Assembly: GCF_021228125.1 (NCBI RefSeq) | Contig: NZ_JAJQQS010000007.1 | Coordinates: forward strand, 124,001-188,000 | Origin: Streptomyces albireticuli | Lineage (GTDB): Bacteria > Actinomycetota > Actinomycetes > Streptomycetales > Streptomycetaceae | DNA: 64,000 nucleotides | Direction: 5' to 3' | Part shown: positions 31,549 to 40,283 of the stretch, piece by piece | How the letters are laid out: every line of letters begins with the position of its first letter | Position numbering within the stretch: the first letter of the stretch is position 1 | Program-made: the position numbers and the translations under genes | Notes under the pieces: generated by a model | The model's input: the letters and a program-made list of their open reading frames with translations, nothing else | Database searches by the model: none | What the model was told of the DNA's origin: nothing

Positions 31549-33740
31549 GGAGAATCTTCCGAAGGGTCCTCGCCGGCGCACAGGGCCAGGACGTCGGCCC
31601 CGAAAGCGGCGAGCTTCCGTCCTCCCACACCTGAGATGCACGAGAGCTCCGATTCGGTTCCCGGCACGGCCTCGGCGATCGCGAGGAGGGTCTTGTCGGT
31701 GAAGACGCAGTAGGCGGGCTGGCCGAGCCGCTCGGCCTGTCCGGCACGCCAGTCGCGCAGCCGTTCGTAGAGCGCCTCGTCGAGGTCGGAGGGGCAGTCC
31801 TCGCAGCGCATCAGCTTGATCTCGCCCGCGTCGGTCAGCGTGCGCCCGCAGACCCGGCAGCGGGCGGGCCCGCGCCGCTTGCGGGCGGGCCGCTCGCCGC
31901 CGGGGACGCCGCCCGGGGCACCCGCGGCGGTGCTGCCGGACCGGGGGCCGCCGGCCGCGCGAGCGGCGGCGGAGCCCGGCCGCAGGCCGTTCAGGAAGCG
32001 GCTGGGGCGCCGGACGGGCCGGCCGCCAGGGGCGCGGGAGAGCGACCACGACAGGAAGAGGTGGGAGCGGGCCCGGGTCACGCCCACATAGAGCAGCCTG
32101 CGCTCCTCCTCGATCTGCTCGTCGGTCTTGGCGTAAGTGATCGGCATCATGCCCTCGGTGAGACCGACGAGGAAGACGGCGTCCCATTCGAGGCCCTTGG
32201 CCGCGTGAAGTGAGGCGAGAGTCACACCCTCGACGGTCGGCGCGTGCTGGGCGCTCGCCCGCTCGTCGAGCTCGGCGACCAGATCGGCGAGGGTGGCGTC
32301 GGGCCGGGCCCGGACGAAGTCCTCGGCGAGCCGCACCAGGGCCGCCAGGGACTCCCAGCGGTCCCGGACCGCGCCGGAGCCGACGGGCGGCTCGGGCTTC
32401 CAGCCGCGGGTGCCGAGCACGGCCCGCACCTGGGAGGGCACGTCGTCGGCACCGGCGAGCTGGGGGTCGGTGTGGCCGCCGGCCCGGGCGGCGCCCCGCA
32501 GCAGCAGCCCTGCCTCGCGGACCTCCGGGCGCTCGAAGAACCGCTCGGCGCCGCGCAGCTGATACGGCACCCCGAGGTCGGCGAGGGCCTGTTCGTAGAC
32601 CTCCGACTGGGCGTTGATGCGGTAGAGGATCGCGATCTCGCTGGCGGGCACCCCGGAGTCGATGAGATCGCGGACCCGGCGGGCGGTGCCCTCGGCCTCG
32701 GCCGGTTCGTCGGCGCACTCGGCCCAGCCGGGCTCGGGGCCGGGGTCGCGCTGCGAGATCAGCTCCAGGCGGTGCTCGGCGGCCCGGCCGCGGGCCTGCG
32801 AGAGCAGGCCGTTGGCCAGGTGCACGACCTGGGGCGTGGAGCGGTAGTCCCGGACGAGCTTGACGACCGTGGCGCGCGGGTGGCGGGTGCGGAAGTTCAG
32901 CAGGTGGTCGGGGGTGGCACCGGTGAAGGAATAGATCGTCTGGCTGGCGTCGCCGACCACGCAGAGATTGTCCCGGTCGCCGAGCCACAGCTCCAGAAGC
33001 CGCTGCTGGAGCGGGCTGACGTCCTGGTACTCGTCGACCACGAAGTGCTGGTACTGGCGGCGGACGGTCTCGGCGATGTCGTGCCGGTCCTGGAGGACGC
33101 CGACGGTGAGCAGCAGGACGTCCTCGAAGTCGATCACGCCGCGGTCGCGCTTGAGCTGCTCGTACATCGCGTAGATCCGGCCGATCTCGGCGGGGTCGCG
33201 GGGGGCCTCCCGGCCGGCCTTGGCGGCGGCGGGGGCGTAGTCCTCGGGGACCGTCTGGGTGACCTTGGACCATTCGATCTCGCCCGTGACGTCCCGCAGC
33301 TCATTGCGGTCGAGGCGGACCCGGCAGCGGGCCGCGGCCTCGGCGACCAGCTGGACCTTCCGCTCGACCAGGCGCGGGACCTCGCCGCCGACGGCCTTGG
33401 GCCAGAAGTACTGGAGCTGGCGCAGGGCGGCGGAGTGGAACGTCCGGGCCTGGACGCCGCCCGCGCCGAGCTGGCGGAGCCGGCCGCGCATCTCGCCCGC
33501 GGCGCGGTTGGTGAAGGTGACGGCGAGCACACTGGAGGGCTGGAGCACCCCCGAGCGGACGCCGTAGGCGATGCGGTGGGTGATCGCGCGGGTCTTGCCC
33601 GTGCCGGCTCCGGCCAGCACGCACACCGGGCCGCTCAGGGCCGTCGCCACCGCGCGCTGCTCGGGGTCGAGCCCGTCGAGCACCGCGTCCGGGGAGTCCG
33701 GAACCGGCGGGAAGAGGGAGGAGTGCGTTGCTGCTGTCAC
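31539..33740 (-). CDS. uvrD2: UvrD2-type superfamily 1A DNA helicase with HRDC domain
   Basis: This 733-residue helicase has Walker A GAGTGKT (about residues 43-49), motif Ia FTNRAAGEM, Walker B VVDEYQDVSPLQQ, motif III GDASQTIYSFTGA, motif IV RDYRST, motif V LHAAKGLEWDAVFL and motif VI EERRLLYVGVTRAR. After a Pro/Gly-rich linker come two cysteine pairs (CRVCG, CEDC) and a C-terminal HRDC domain (AYCVFTDKTLLAIAEAVP to GVGGRKLAAFG). This is the mycobacterial UvrD2 architecture, in which the tetracysteine module is required for unwinding and the HRDC domain binds DNA. The GTG start is inferred; GGAG abuts it too closely for normal use. The wblC promoter overlaps its stop codon. Confidence 0.93.
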   Translation of the reverse strand: MTAATHSSLFPPVPDSPDAVLDGLDPEQRAVATALSGPVCVLAGAGTGKTRAITHRIAYGVRSGVLQPSSVLAVTFTNRAAGEMRGRLRQLGAGGVQARTFHSAALRQLQYFWPKAVGGEVPRLVERKVQLVAEAAARCRVRLDRNELRDVTGEIEWSKVTQTVPEDYAPAAAKAGREAPRDPAEIGRIYAMYEQLKRDRGVIDFEDVLLLTVGVLQDRHDIAETVRRQYQHFVVDEYQDVSPLQQRLLELWLGDRDNLCVVGDASQTIYSFTGATPDHLLNFRTRHPRATVVKLVRDYRSTPQVVHLANGLLSQARGRAAEHRLELISQRDPGPEPGWAECADEPAEAEGTARRVRDLIDSGVPASEIAILYRINAQSEVYEQALADLGVPYQLRGAERFFERPEVREAGLLLRGAARAGGHTDPQLAGADDVPSQVRAVLGTRGWKPEPPVGSGAVRDRWESLAALVRLAEDFVRARPDATLADLVAELDERASAQHAPTVEGVTLASLHAAKGLEWDAVFLVGLTEGMMPITYAKTDEQIEEERRLLYVGVTRARSHLFLSWSLSRAPGGRPVRRPSRFLNGLRPGSAAARAAGGPRSGSTAAGAPGGVPGGERPARKRRGPARCRVCGRTLTDAGEIKLMRCEDCPSDLDEALYERLRDWRAGQAERLGQPAYCVFTDKTLLAIAEAVPGTESELSCISGVGGRKLAAFGADVLALCAGEDPSEDSPEK

Positions 33741-33885
33741 TCCGCCATGCTGCCAGGTCCGCGGGGGCGACCGGGAATGTCGTCCACAGGCGGGACGAGC
33801 CGGTCGTACTAATGCGGGAATGGCTGGGGACGGGTGCACGTTCTACCACCGGAACAACACCCATCACCGAGGAGAGCGAGGGCGC

Positions 33886-34143
33886 ATGTCGGGCACCGTG
33901 ACGATGTACAGCACGACCTGGTGCGGTTACTGCCGGCGGCTGAAGAGCCAGCTGGACCGCGAGGGGATCGCGTACAACGAGATCAACATCGAGCACGACG
34001 CCGAGTCGGCGGCCTTCGTCGAGAAGGCGAACGACGGCAACCAGACGGTCCCGACGGTCCTGGTGACCCCGGTGGGCGGCGGCGCCTCGGTCACGATGAC
34101 CAACCCGTCCCTGGCCCAGGTCAAGCAGGCGCTCGCGTCCTGA
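33886..34143 (+). CDS. Mycoredoxin (Mrx1-like glutaredoxin)
   Basis: This 85-residue glutaredoxin-fold protein has the dithiol site CGYC at residues 13-16 in YSTTWCGYCRRL. Further family features are INIEHDAESAAFVEKANDGN and the TVPTVL cis-proline loop. Mycoredoxins reduce mixed disulfides between proteins and mycothiol, the actinobacterial low-molecular-weight thiol. In M. tuberculosis the homologue Rv3198A also lies beside uvrD2. GAGGAGAG precedes the ATG. It is divergent from uvrD2 and followed by a strong terminator. Confidence 0.93.
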   Translation: MSGTVTMYSTTWCGYCRRLKSQLDREGIAYNEINIEHDAESAAFVEKANDGNQTVPTVLVTPVGGGASVTMTNPSLAQVKQALAS

Positions 34144-34170
34144 CGCGCGCCACGGCCCTCAGGTGACCGC

Positions 34171-34202
34171 GGGGGCGCCGACTCCACGGAGTCGGCGCCC
34201 CC
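34171..34202. terminator. Terminator between mycoredoxin and nudC
   Basis: GGGGGCGCCGACTCC and GGAGTCGGCGCCCCC pair perfectly over 15 bp around a 2-nt gap, between convergent genes. Confidence 0.88.
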
Positions 34203-34211
34203 GCCGTCGTG

Positions 34212-35159
34212 TCAGCTCCAGGTCGGGCTCTGCGGCAGCGGCTCGCCGTACCAGAGCTCCAGCAGCCGGGCCGCGATGGAGATGCCCGTCGGCGGCAGCA
34301 CCTCGCCCGAGGCGAAGGCCGTCCGCAGGTCGTCCCGCGAGAACCAGCGGGCCTCGTGGATCTCCTCGCCGTCCACCTGGATGTCGGAGGACGTGGCCCG
34401 CGCCATGAAGCCGAGCATCAGGCTGGACGGGAAGGGCCAGGGCTGGCTGGCGACGTACTCCACCTCGCCGACGACCACGCCCGCCTCCTCGGCGACCTCC
34501 CGGCGCACCGCCTGCTCGATGGACTCGCCCGGCTCCACGAAGCCCGCGAGCGTCGAGAAGCGGCCCTCCGGCCAGTGCATCTGCCGGCCGAGCAGCGCCC
34601 GGTCGGCGTCGTCCGTGACCAGCATGATCACGGCCGGGTCGGTGCGCGGGTAGTGCTCGGCGCCGCAGGCCGGGCAGCGGCGGATGTGGCCCGCCGCGGC
34701 CACCACCGTGCGCTCGCCGCAGCGCGAGCAGAAGCGGTGCAGCCGCTGCCAGTTCTCCAGCGCCACCGCGTGGACGAGCAGACCGGCGTCGCGCGGCGAG
34801 AGCAGCAGCCCCGCCTCGCGCAGCCCGGCGGGGCGCGCCGACTGGTCCATCCGGCCCGGCAGGGCGTCCTTCTGGAGGGCGAAGTAGGCGATGCCGTCCT
34901 CGTCCTCGCCCAGGAAGTAGCGGTGCGTCTCCGTCACCGGCGCCTCGAAGGCGGGGGTCATGACGAGCTCGGTGCGGCCGTCGGGGGTGTCGTCGATCAG
35001 CGCCTGCCCCCCGGAGACCACGAACACCCGCGTGGAGGGGTGGCTCCAGGCGGCGGCCAGCCACGCCTCGTCCAGGCGGTGGTGCGCGGCGCGGTCGATG
35101 CCGCTGTCGCCGCTGAGCGTGATGGGCCGGGCGGCGGCGAGATCGGTCCAGGTGGTCAC
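34212..35159 (-). CDS. nudC: NudC NAD(+)/NADH diphosphatase
   Basis: This 315-residue enzyme cleaves NADH/NAD+ to NMN(H) and AMP; homologues also remove NAD caps from RNA. It has a zinc ribbon (FCSRCGERT ... RRCPACGAEHYPRTDP), the Nudix box GFVEPGESIEQAVRREVAEEAG near residue 215, and the NADH-specific SQPWPFPSSLM motif downstream. All family-specific residues are present. The GTG start (MTTWTDLAAARP) is preferred to an upstream frame because it matches actinobacterial homologues as I recall them; GGA lies about 7 nt before it. Conserved position near uvrD2 (Rv3199c in M. tuberculosis). Confidence 0.93.
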   Translation of the reverse strand: MTTWTDLAAARPITLSGDSGIDRAAHHRLDEAWLAAAWSHPSTRVFVVSGGQALIDDTPDGRTELVMTPAFEAPVTETHRYFLGEDEDGIAYFALQKDALPGRMDQSARPAGLREAGLLLSPRDAGLLVHAVALENWQRLHRFCSRCGERTVVAAAGHIRRCPACGAEHYPRTDPAVIMLVTDDADRALLGRQMHWPEGRFSTLAGFVEPGESIEQAVRREVAEEAGVVVGEVEYVASQPWPFPSSLMLGFMARATSSDIQVDGEEIHEARWFSRDDLRTAFASGEVLPPTGISIAARLLELWYGEPLPQSPTWS

Positions 35160-35214
35160 GGCTGCTTCCAACTCCCCCTGCGAATGGTGGTGGTACGTCA
35201 AGGGCGGTGACGCG

Positions 35215-36615
35215 CTAACGGGCGCGCCCGGTCTCCGCGAGGTCGGCCCAGAGGTGGGCGGCGGTCTCGACGCCCTTCATGAGCAGGTCCAGCTCGACCT
35301 TCTCGTTCGGCGCGTGCCAGCCGTCCGAGGGCACCGAGATGCCCAGGAAGAGCACCGGGACGCCGAGCACGTCCTGGAGGTCGGCGGCGGGGCCCGCACC
35401 GCCTTCCCGGGTGAAGAGGATCTTCTGCTCGAAGGCGCGCTCCATCGACCGCACCACGGACTGGAGGTACGGGTGGTCGAGCGGGGTCAGGCAGGGGCGG
35501 GTGGCGCCCCAGAAGGTGATCTCGTGGCGGATGCCCTCCGGCAGGCGGTCGGCCACCCACTGGCGGACGGCCCGCTGCACTGCGTCGGCGTCCTGCCCGG
35601 CGACGAGCCGGAAGGACAGCTTCAGCTGGGCGCTGGACGGCACGATCGTCTTGCCGCCGGGGCCCTGGTAGCCGCCGCTCATGCCGTTGACCTCGGCGGT
35701 GGGGCGGGCCCAGATGCGCTCCAGGACGGTGCTGCCGGCCTCGCCGAGCGCGGCGTGCGAGTGGGCGGTGCGCAGCCAGCGCTTCTCGTCGAAGGGCAGC
35801 TGGGCGAAGAGCTCGCGCTCGTGATCGGTCAGCTCGACGACGCCGTCGTAGAAGCCCGGGATCGCGACGCGGCGGTCCTCGTCGTGCAGTCCGGCGACCA
35901 GCCGGGCGGCCTCGGTGGCCGGGTTGGGCACGGCGCCGCCGAAGGTGCCGGAGTGGATGTCCTGGTCCGGGCCGTAGAGGTCGATCTGGCAGTCGGTGAG
36001 GCCGCGCATGCCCGTGCAGACGGTCGGGGTGTCCTCGGACCACATGCCGGTGTCGGACACGATCACGGTGTCGCAGGCGAGGCGGTCGGCGTTCGCGCGG
36101 ACGAGGTCGGCGAAGTGGGCCGAGCCCGACTCCTCCTCGCCCTCGATGAGCATCTTGAGGTTGACCGCGGGGGCCGTACGGCCGGTGACGGCCAGGTGGG
36201 CACGGACACCCAGCGTGTGGAAGAGGACCTGGCCCTTGTCGTCGGCCGCGCCGCGGCCGTACATCCGGCCGTCCTTGATCACGGGCTCGAAGGGCTCGGT
36301 GTGCCAGCCGTCCTCGCGGGCGGCGGGCTGGACGTCGTGGTGGCCGTAGACGAGCACGGTCGGAGCGTCGGGGTCGCCCGAGGGCCACTCGGCGAACACC
36401 GCCGGGGCGCCGCCGGTCTCCCAGATCTCGGCGGTCGGGAAGCCGGTCCCGGCCAGCTTGGCGACCAGCCACTCCGCGCTGCGGCGGACGTCGCCGGCGC
36501 GCGCGGGCTCGGCCGAGACGGACGGGATGCGGAGCCATTCGACGAGGTCGTCGAGGAAGGCGGCGCGGTGGCCCTCTATAAACGCGCGGACGGCGCTGTC
36601 CGGTGAGTCGCTCAT
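35215..36615 (-). CDS. M20-family dipeptidase
   Basis: This 466-residue M20 metallopeptidase has the metal ligands in YGHHDVQPA (His, near residue 92), MYGRGAADDKGQ (bridging Asp), EGEEESGS (catalytic and ligand Glu), SDTGMW and the late WHAPNE (His). The dimerisation insert between them is complete, and the length fits the carnosinase/CPG2-like dipeptidase branch. It is probably cytoplasmic (no signal peptide). I chose the ATG giving MSDSPDSAV. It lies 56 bp upstream of nudC and 47 bp downstream of adnB on the same strand, so it may be co-transcribed. Substrate not determinable. Confidence 0.9.
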   Translation of the reverse strand: MSDSPDSAVRAFIEGHRAAFLDDLVEWLRIPSVSAEPARAGDVRRSAEWLVAKLAGTGFPTAEIWETGGAPAVFAEWPSGDPDAPTVLVYGHHDVQPAAREDGWHTEPFEPVIKDGRMYGRGAADDKGQVLFHTLGVRAHLAVTGRTAPAVNLKMLIEGEEESGSAHFADLVRANADRLACDTVIVSDTGMWSEDTPTVCTGMRGLTDCQIDLYGPDQDIHSGTFGGAVPNPATEAARLVAGLHDEDRRVAIPGFYDGVVELTDHERELFAQLPFDEKRWLRTAHSHAALGEAGSTVLERIWARPTAEVNGMSGGYQGPGGKTIVPSSAQLKLSFRLVAGQDADAVQRAVRQWVADRLPEGIRHEITFWGATRPCLTPLDHPYLQSVVRSMERAFEQKILFTREGGAGPAADLQDVLGVPVLFLGISVPSDGWHAPNEKVELDLLMKGVETAAHLWADLAETGRAR

Positions 36616-36662
36616 GGCATCGAGCCTATCCGGACACGCGGCGTGACCATGACCGGGCTTGG

Positions 36663-39600
36663 TCACATCCGCTCCCCGAGCAGGAGTTCCTCCAGGCGGG
36701 CCCGGTCGGGGAGGCCGGCGGGGTGGACCGTCTCGCCGTCGCGCACGTAGACGAAGGCGGCGGTGACCGACGACAGGGGCAGACCGTGGAGCTCGGCCCA
36801 GGCGACGCGGTAGATCGCGAGCTGGAGGGGGTCCGCGTCCTGGGTGCGGCCGGTCTTCCAGTCGACGATCTCGAAGGTGTCGCCCTCGGGGCCGCGCTCG
36901 CGGTAGACGGCGTCAATGCGGCCGCGGATCACTCGGCCCGAGAGGGTGAGCTGGAAGGGCACCTCCACGCGGTAAGGGGCGCGGCGGGCGTACGGGGTGC
37001 GCTCGAACGCCTCCTTGAGCGCGGCGAGGTCCCGCTCGTCGGTGATCTCCTGACCGGGCCCGTCGTACGCGTCGTCGTCGGCGCCCGGCAGTTCGTCGGG
37101 GCCGAGCAGGGGCAGCGGCAGCGCCTCGAAGCGGGACTCGACCCAGGCGTGGAAGCGGGTGCCGCGGCGCGCGGCGGGCTGCGGCGGCCGGGGCATGGGC
37201 CGGGCCAGCTCGCGCGCGAAGCCGTCCGGGTCGGCGGCGAGGCGGACCAGCTGGGTGGCGCTGAGGGACGACGGCAGGGCCACGTCGCGCACGCGCGCGC
37301 GTGCCCGGCGCAGCTCGCCGGCGAGGGCGTCCAGGTCGCGGTCCCAGGAGCCGGCCAGCCGGGCCTCCTCGGGTGTCAGGGAGCCCCCCGCGGGCGGGCG
37401 GGGCGGCTGGGGCGGTGCCTGCCGGGGGGCGGGCAGCACGACGTCCGGAGCGGCCACGGGCTCGGGCGACGCGGTCCCGGAGACCGGAACGGCGGGCGGC
37501 ACCAGGCCCGGTGCGGCGGCGGGCGGGGGCACCACGGCATCCGGTGCGGCCGTGGGCTCGGGCCGGACGGTCGTCAGAGCGTCCCAGTCGGCGAGCTCCG
37601 GCTCTTCCTCGAAGGGCTCGAAGGGCTCGAAAGGCTCGAAGGAGGCGTGCTCCTCGCCCTCCGGGTCGTCCTCGGGCGGGGGCGGCCACTCGGGGTCGTG
37701 GACGGGCCCCGTCACGCTCGGCCACTCCTCCCGCGGCTCGGCCAGGCGGTCGAGGTGGGCCAGGACGGCGGCGGCGGCCTCCTTACGGCGGGCGAAGGAC
37801 GCCGGGTCCAGGGGCAGCGGCCAGGAGCGGTCCGTGTCCGGCTCGTCCAGGGCGGGGTTCTCCGCGCCCTCCTCCGGGGCGTCGGCCCAGATCTCGATCT
37901 CGCCGTGGCCCGCCTCGCAGTGCGCGCGCAGGGCCTCCAGGAAGGCGGACGGGCCGCGGGGCTTCTTCTGGCTGGGGCCCCACCAGTGGCCGGAGCCCAG
38001 GAGCAGCGACCGGGGCCGGGTGAAGGTGACGTAGCCGAGGCGGAGCTCCTCGATCCGCTGGTGTTCCTTCATGGCGGCCTTGAAGGCGGTCACGCCCTTG
38101 GCGTCCCAGCCGCCCTGCCCGGCCTCGGGCAGGGTGTCGGCGTCGCCGCGCAGGGCGTGCGGGAGGACCCTGGCCTGGGCCGTCCAGGACTCGCGGGCCT
38201 GCTCGCTGGGGAACGTCCTGGTCACCAGTCCGGGGACGGCGACCACGTCCCACTCCAGGCCCTTGGACTTGTGGGCGGTGAGGACCTTGACGGTGTTCTC
38301 GCCGCCGGGCAGGGAGCTGTCGAGTCCCTTCTCGTACTGCGCGGCGGTGCGCAGGAAGCCGAGGAAGGCCAGGAGCGTGGCCTCGCCGTCGACGGCGGCG
38401 AAGCCCGCGGCGATGTCCAGGAACTGCGCGAGGGTCTCGCGGCGGCGGGCGGCCAGGGCGTGCGGCGACGCCGAGAGCTCGACCTCCAGGCCGGTGGTGG
38501 CGAGCACCCGGTGGAGGACGTCCATGAGCGGGTCGGCCAGCGAGCGCCGCAGGTCGCGCAGCTCCGCGGCGAGCCGGGCGAAGCGGACGCGGGCCTCGGC
38601 CGAGAACGGCAGGCCGTCGTCGGCGCCGTCGGCCGTGAGAAAGGTGTCGAGGGCGTCGGCGAGGGAGATCACCTCGGCGGGGTCGACGCCTTCGACGGCT
38701 TCGGCGAGCCGGCGGTCGGGGTCGGATCCCGTGCTGCCGTAAGGCACGAGCGTACGGGCGCGGCGGCCGAGCAGGGCGAGGTCGCGGGCGCCGATCCGCC
38801 AGCGCGGGCCGGTCAGGAGCCGGACGAGCGCGGCGTTGGCCGTGGGGTCCTGGAGCACCTCGCAGACGGCGACGAGGTCGGCGATCTCGGGCAGGTGCAG
38901 CAGGCCGGAGAGGCCGACGACCTCGACGGGAAGGTCGCGCGCGACGAGCGCGGCCTGGATCTGCGCGAAGTCCGTGGCGGTGCGGCACAGGACGGCGATG
39001 TCGCCGGGGCGGGTGCCCGTGCGCACCAGGTGCGCGAGGGAGCCGGCGAGCCAGTCGAGCTCCTCGGCGTGGGTGGGCAGCAGGGCGCAGCGCACCACGC
39101 CCTCCCGCTCGGCGCCGGGGGCGGGCCGCAGCGCCTCGACGCCCTCGTGGCGGGCGCGGAGCTCGGCGGCCAGGCCGTTGGCCAGGTCGAGGAGGCGGCC
39201 GCCGCTGCGGCGGTTCTCGCTGAGCGCGAACCGCTGGGCGGGGCGGCCGTCGGCGTACGGGAAGTGGAGCGGGAAGTCGTCGAGGTTGGCCACGGAGGCG
39301 CCGCGCCAGCCGTAGATGGCCTGGCAGGGGTCTCCGACGGCGGTGACGGCGTGGCCGGTGCCGCCGCCGAAGAGGCCGGAGAGCAGGAGCCGCTGGGCGA
39401 CGGAGGTGTCCTGGTACTCGTCGAGGAGGACGACGGCGAACTGCTCGCGCAGGATGCGGCCCACCTCGGGGCGGGTGAGGGCGAGCTCGGCGGAGCGGGC
39501 GATCTGGTCGCCGAAGTCCAGGAGGTCGCGCCGGGACTTCTCCCGGCGGTAGGCCTCCACCAGCTCCAGGAGTTCGAGGCGGGCGCGGGCGGCCTCGGGG

Positions 39601-40283
39601 ATCTTGCGCAGGTCGGCGTTGGAGAGCCGGGCGCCCTCCAGGGAGGCCAGCAGCGCGGTGTCGTGGGCGCGGAGCTCCTCGGGCCGTACGAGGTGCTCGG
39701 CGAGCTCTCCGTCGAGGGCGAGGAGGTCGGGGACGAGGTCGCCGAAGGAGCGGGTGAGCGCCGGGTAGGGGCCGGGCGAGGTGCGCAGGACCCGGGCGGC
39801 GAGCTGGAAGCGGGTGGCGTCGGCGAGGAGGCGGGTGCCGGGCTCCAGGCCGATGCGCAGGCCGTGCTCCTTGAGGAGGCGCCCGGCGAAGGCGTGGTAG
39901 GTGGAGATCTGGGGGTCGCCGGGTGCCTGGTCGGGGTCGGCGGGGACGTCGGAGCCGGTGACGCCCGCCTCGGCGAGGGCCTTGCGCACCCGCTCGGACA
40001 GCTCGCCCGCCGCCTTGTTGGTGAACGTCAGGCCGAGGACCTGCTCGGGGGCGACCTGGCCGGTGCCGACCAGCCAGACCACCCGGGCGGCCATGACCGT
40101 GGTCTTGCCGGACCCGGCGCCGGCCACGATGACCTGCGGGGCGGGCGGCGCGGTGATGCAGGCCGTCTGCTCCGGGGTGAACGGGATGCCGAGGAGCTCC
40201 TTGAGCTGCTCGGGGTCGGTCAGGCGCGGGGTCACGGCATCCACGCTAACGGGCGCCACCGACAGCCGGTCATCGCGCGTCAT
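36663..40283 (-). CDS. adnB: AdnB, helicase-nuclease subunit
   Basis: This 1206-residue protein combines an N-terminal UvrD-type helicase with a C-terminal RecB-like nuclease. Helicase motifs: GAGSGKTT at about residues 54-61, LTFTNKAAGELS, LLDEYQDTSVAQR, GDPCQAIYGWRGAS, LTAHKSKGLEWDVVAVPG. Nuclease motifs near residues 1120-1160: GRIDAVYRE, FEIVDWKTGRTQ, LQLAIYRVAW. AdnAB is the actinobacterial end-resection motor; AdnB is the lead ATPase in mycobacteria. A disordered insert (residues ~850-968) contains the repeat FEPFEPFEPFEEEP and long Pro/Ala stretches. The ATG overlaps the adnA stop (ATGA), coupling the two subunits. Confidence 0.92.
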   Translation of the reverse strand: MTRDDRLSVAPVSVDAVTPRLTDPEQLKELLGIPFTPEQTACITAPPAPQVIVAGAGSGKTTVMAARVVWLVGTGQVAPEQVLGLTFTNKAAGELSERVRKALAEAGVTGSDVPADPDQAPGDPQISTYHAFAGRLLKEHGLRIGLEPGTRLLADATRFQLAARVLRTSPGPYPALTRSFGDLVPDLLALDGELAEHLVRPEELRAHDTALLASLEGARLSNADLRKIPEAARARLELLELVEAYRREKSRRDLLDFGDQIARSAELALTRPEVGRILREQFAVVLLDEYQDTSVAQRLLLSGLFGGGTGHAVTAVGDPCQAIYGWRGASVANLDDFPLHFPYADGRPAQRFALSENRRSGGRLLDLANGLAAELRARHEGVEALRPAPGAEREGVVRCALLPTHAEELDWLAGSLAHLVRTGTRPGDIAVLCRTATDFAQIQAALVARDLPVEVVGLSGLLHLPEIADLVAVCEVLQDPTANAALVRLLTGPRWRIGARDLALLGRRARTLVPYGSTGSDPDRRLAEAVEGVDPAEVISLADALDTFLTADGADDGLPFSAEARVRFARLAAELRDLRRSLADPLMDVLHRVLATTGLEVELSASPHALAARRRETLAQFLDIAAGFAAVDGEATLLAFLGFLRTAAQYEKGLDSSLPGGENTVKVLTAHKSKGLEWDVVAVPGLVTRTFPSEQARESWTAQARVLPHALRGDADTLPEAGQGGWDAKGVTAFKAAMKEHQRIEELRLGYVTFTRPRSLLLGSGHWWGPSQKKPRGPSAFLEALRAHCEAGHGEIEIWADAPEEGAENPALDEPDTDRSWPLPLDPASFARRKEAAAAVLAHLDRLAEPREEWPSVTGPVHDPEWPPPPEDDPEGEEHASFEPFEPFEPFEEEPELADWDALTTVRPEPTAAPDAVVPPPAAAPGLVPPAVPVSGTASPEPVAAPDVVLPAPRQAPPQPPRPPAGGSLTPEEARLAGSWDRDLDALAGELRRARARVRDVALPSSLSATQLVRLAADPDGFARELARPMPRPPQPAARRGTRFHAWVESRFEALPLPLLGPDELPGADDDAYDGPGQEITDERDLAALKEAFERTPYARRAPYRVEVPFQLTLSGRVIRGRIDAVYRERGPEGDTFEIVDWKTGRTQDADPLQLAIYRVAWAELHGLPLSSVTAAFVYVRDGETVHPAGLPDRARLEELLLGERM

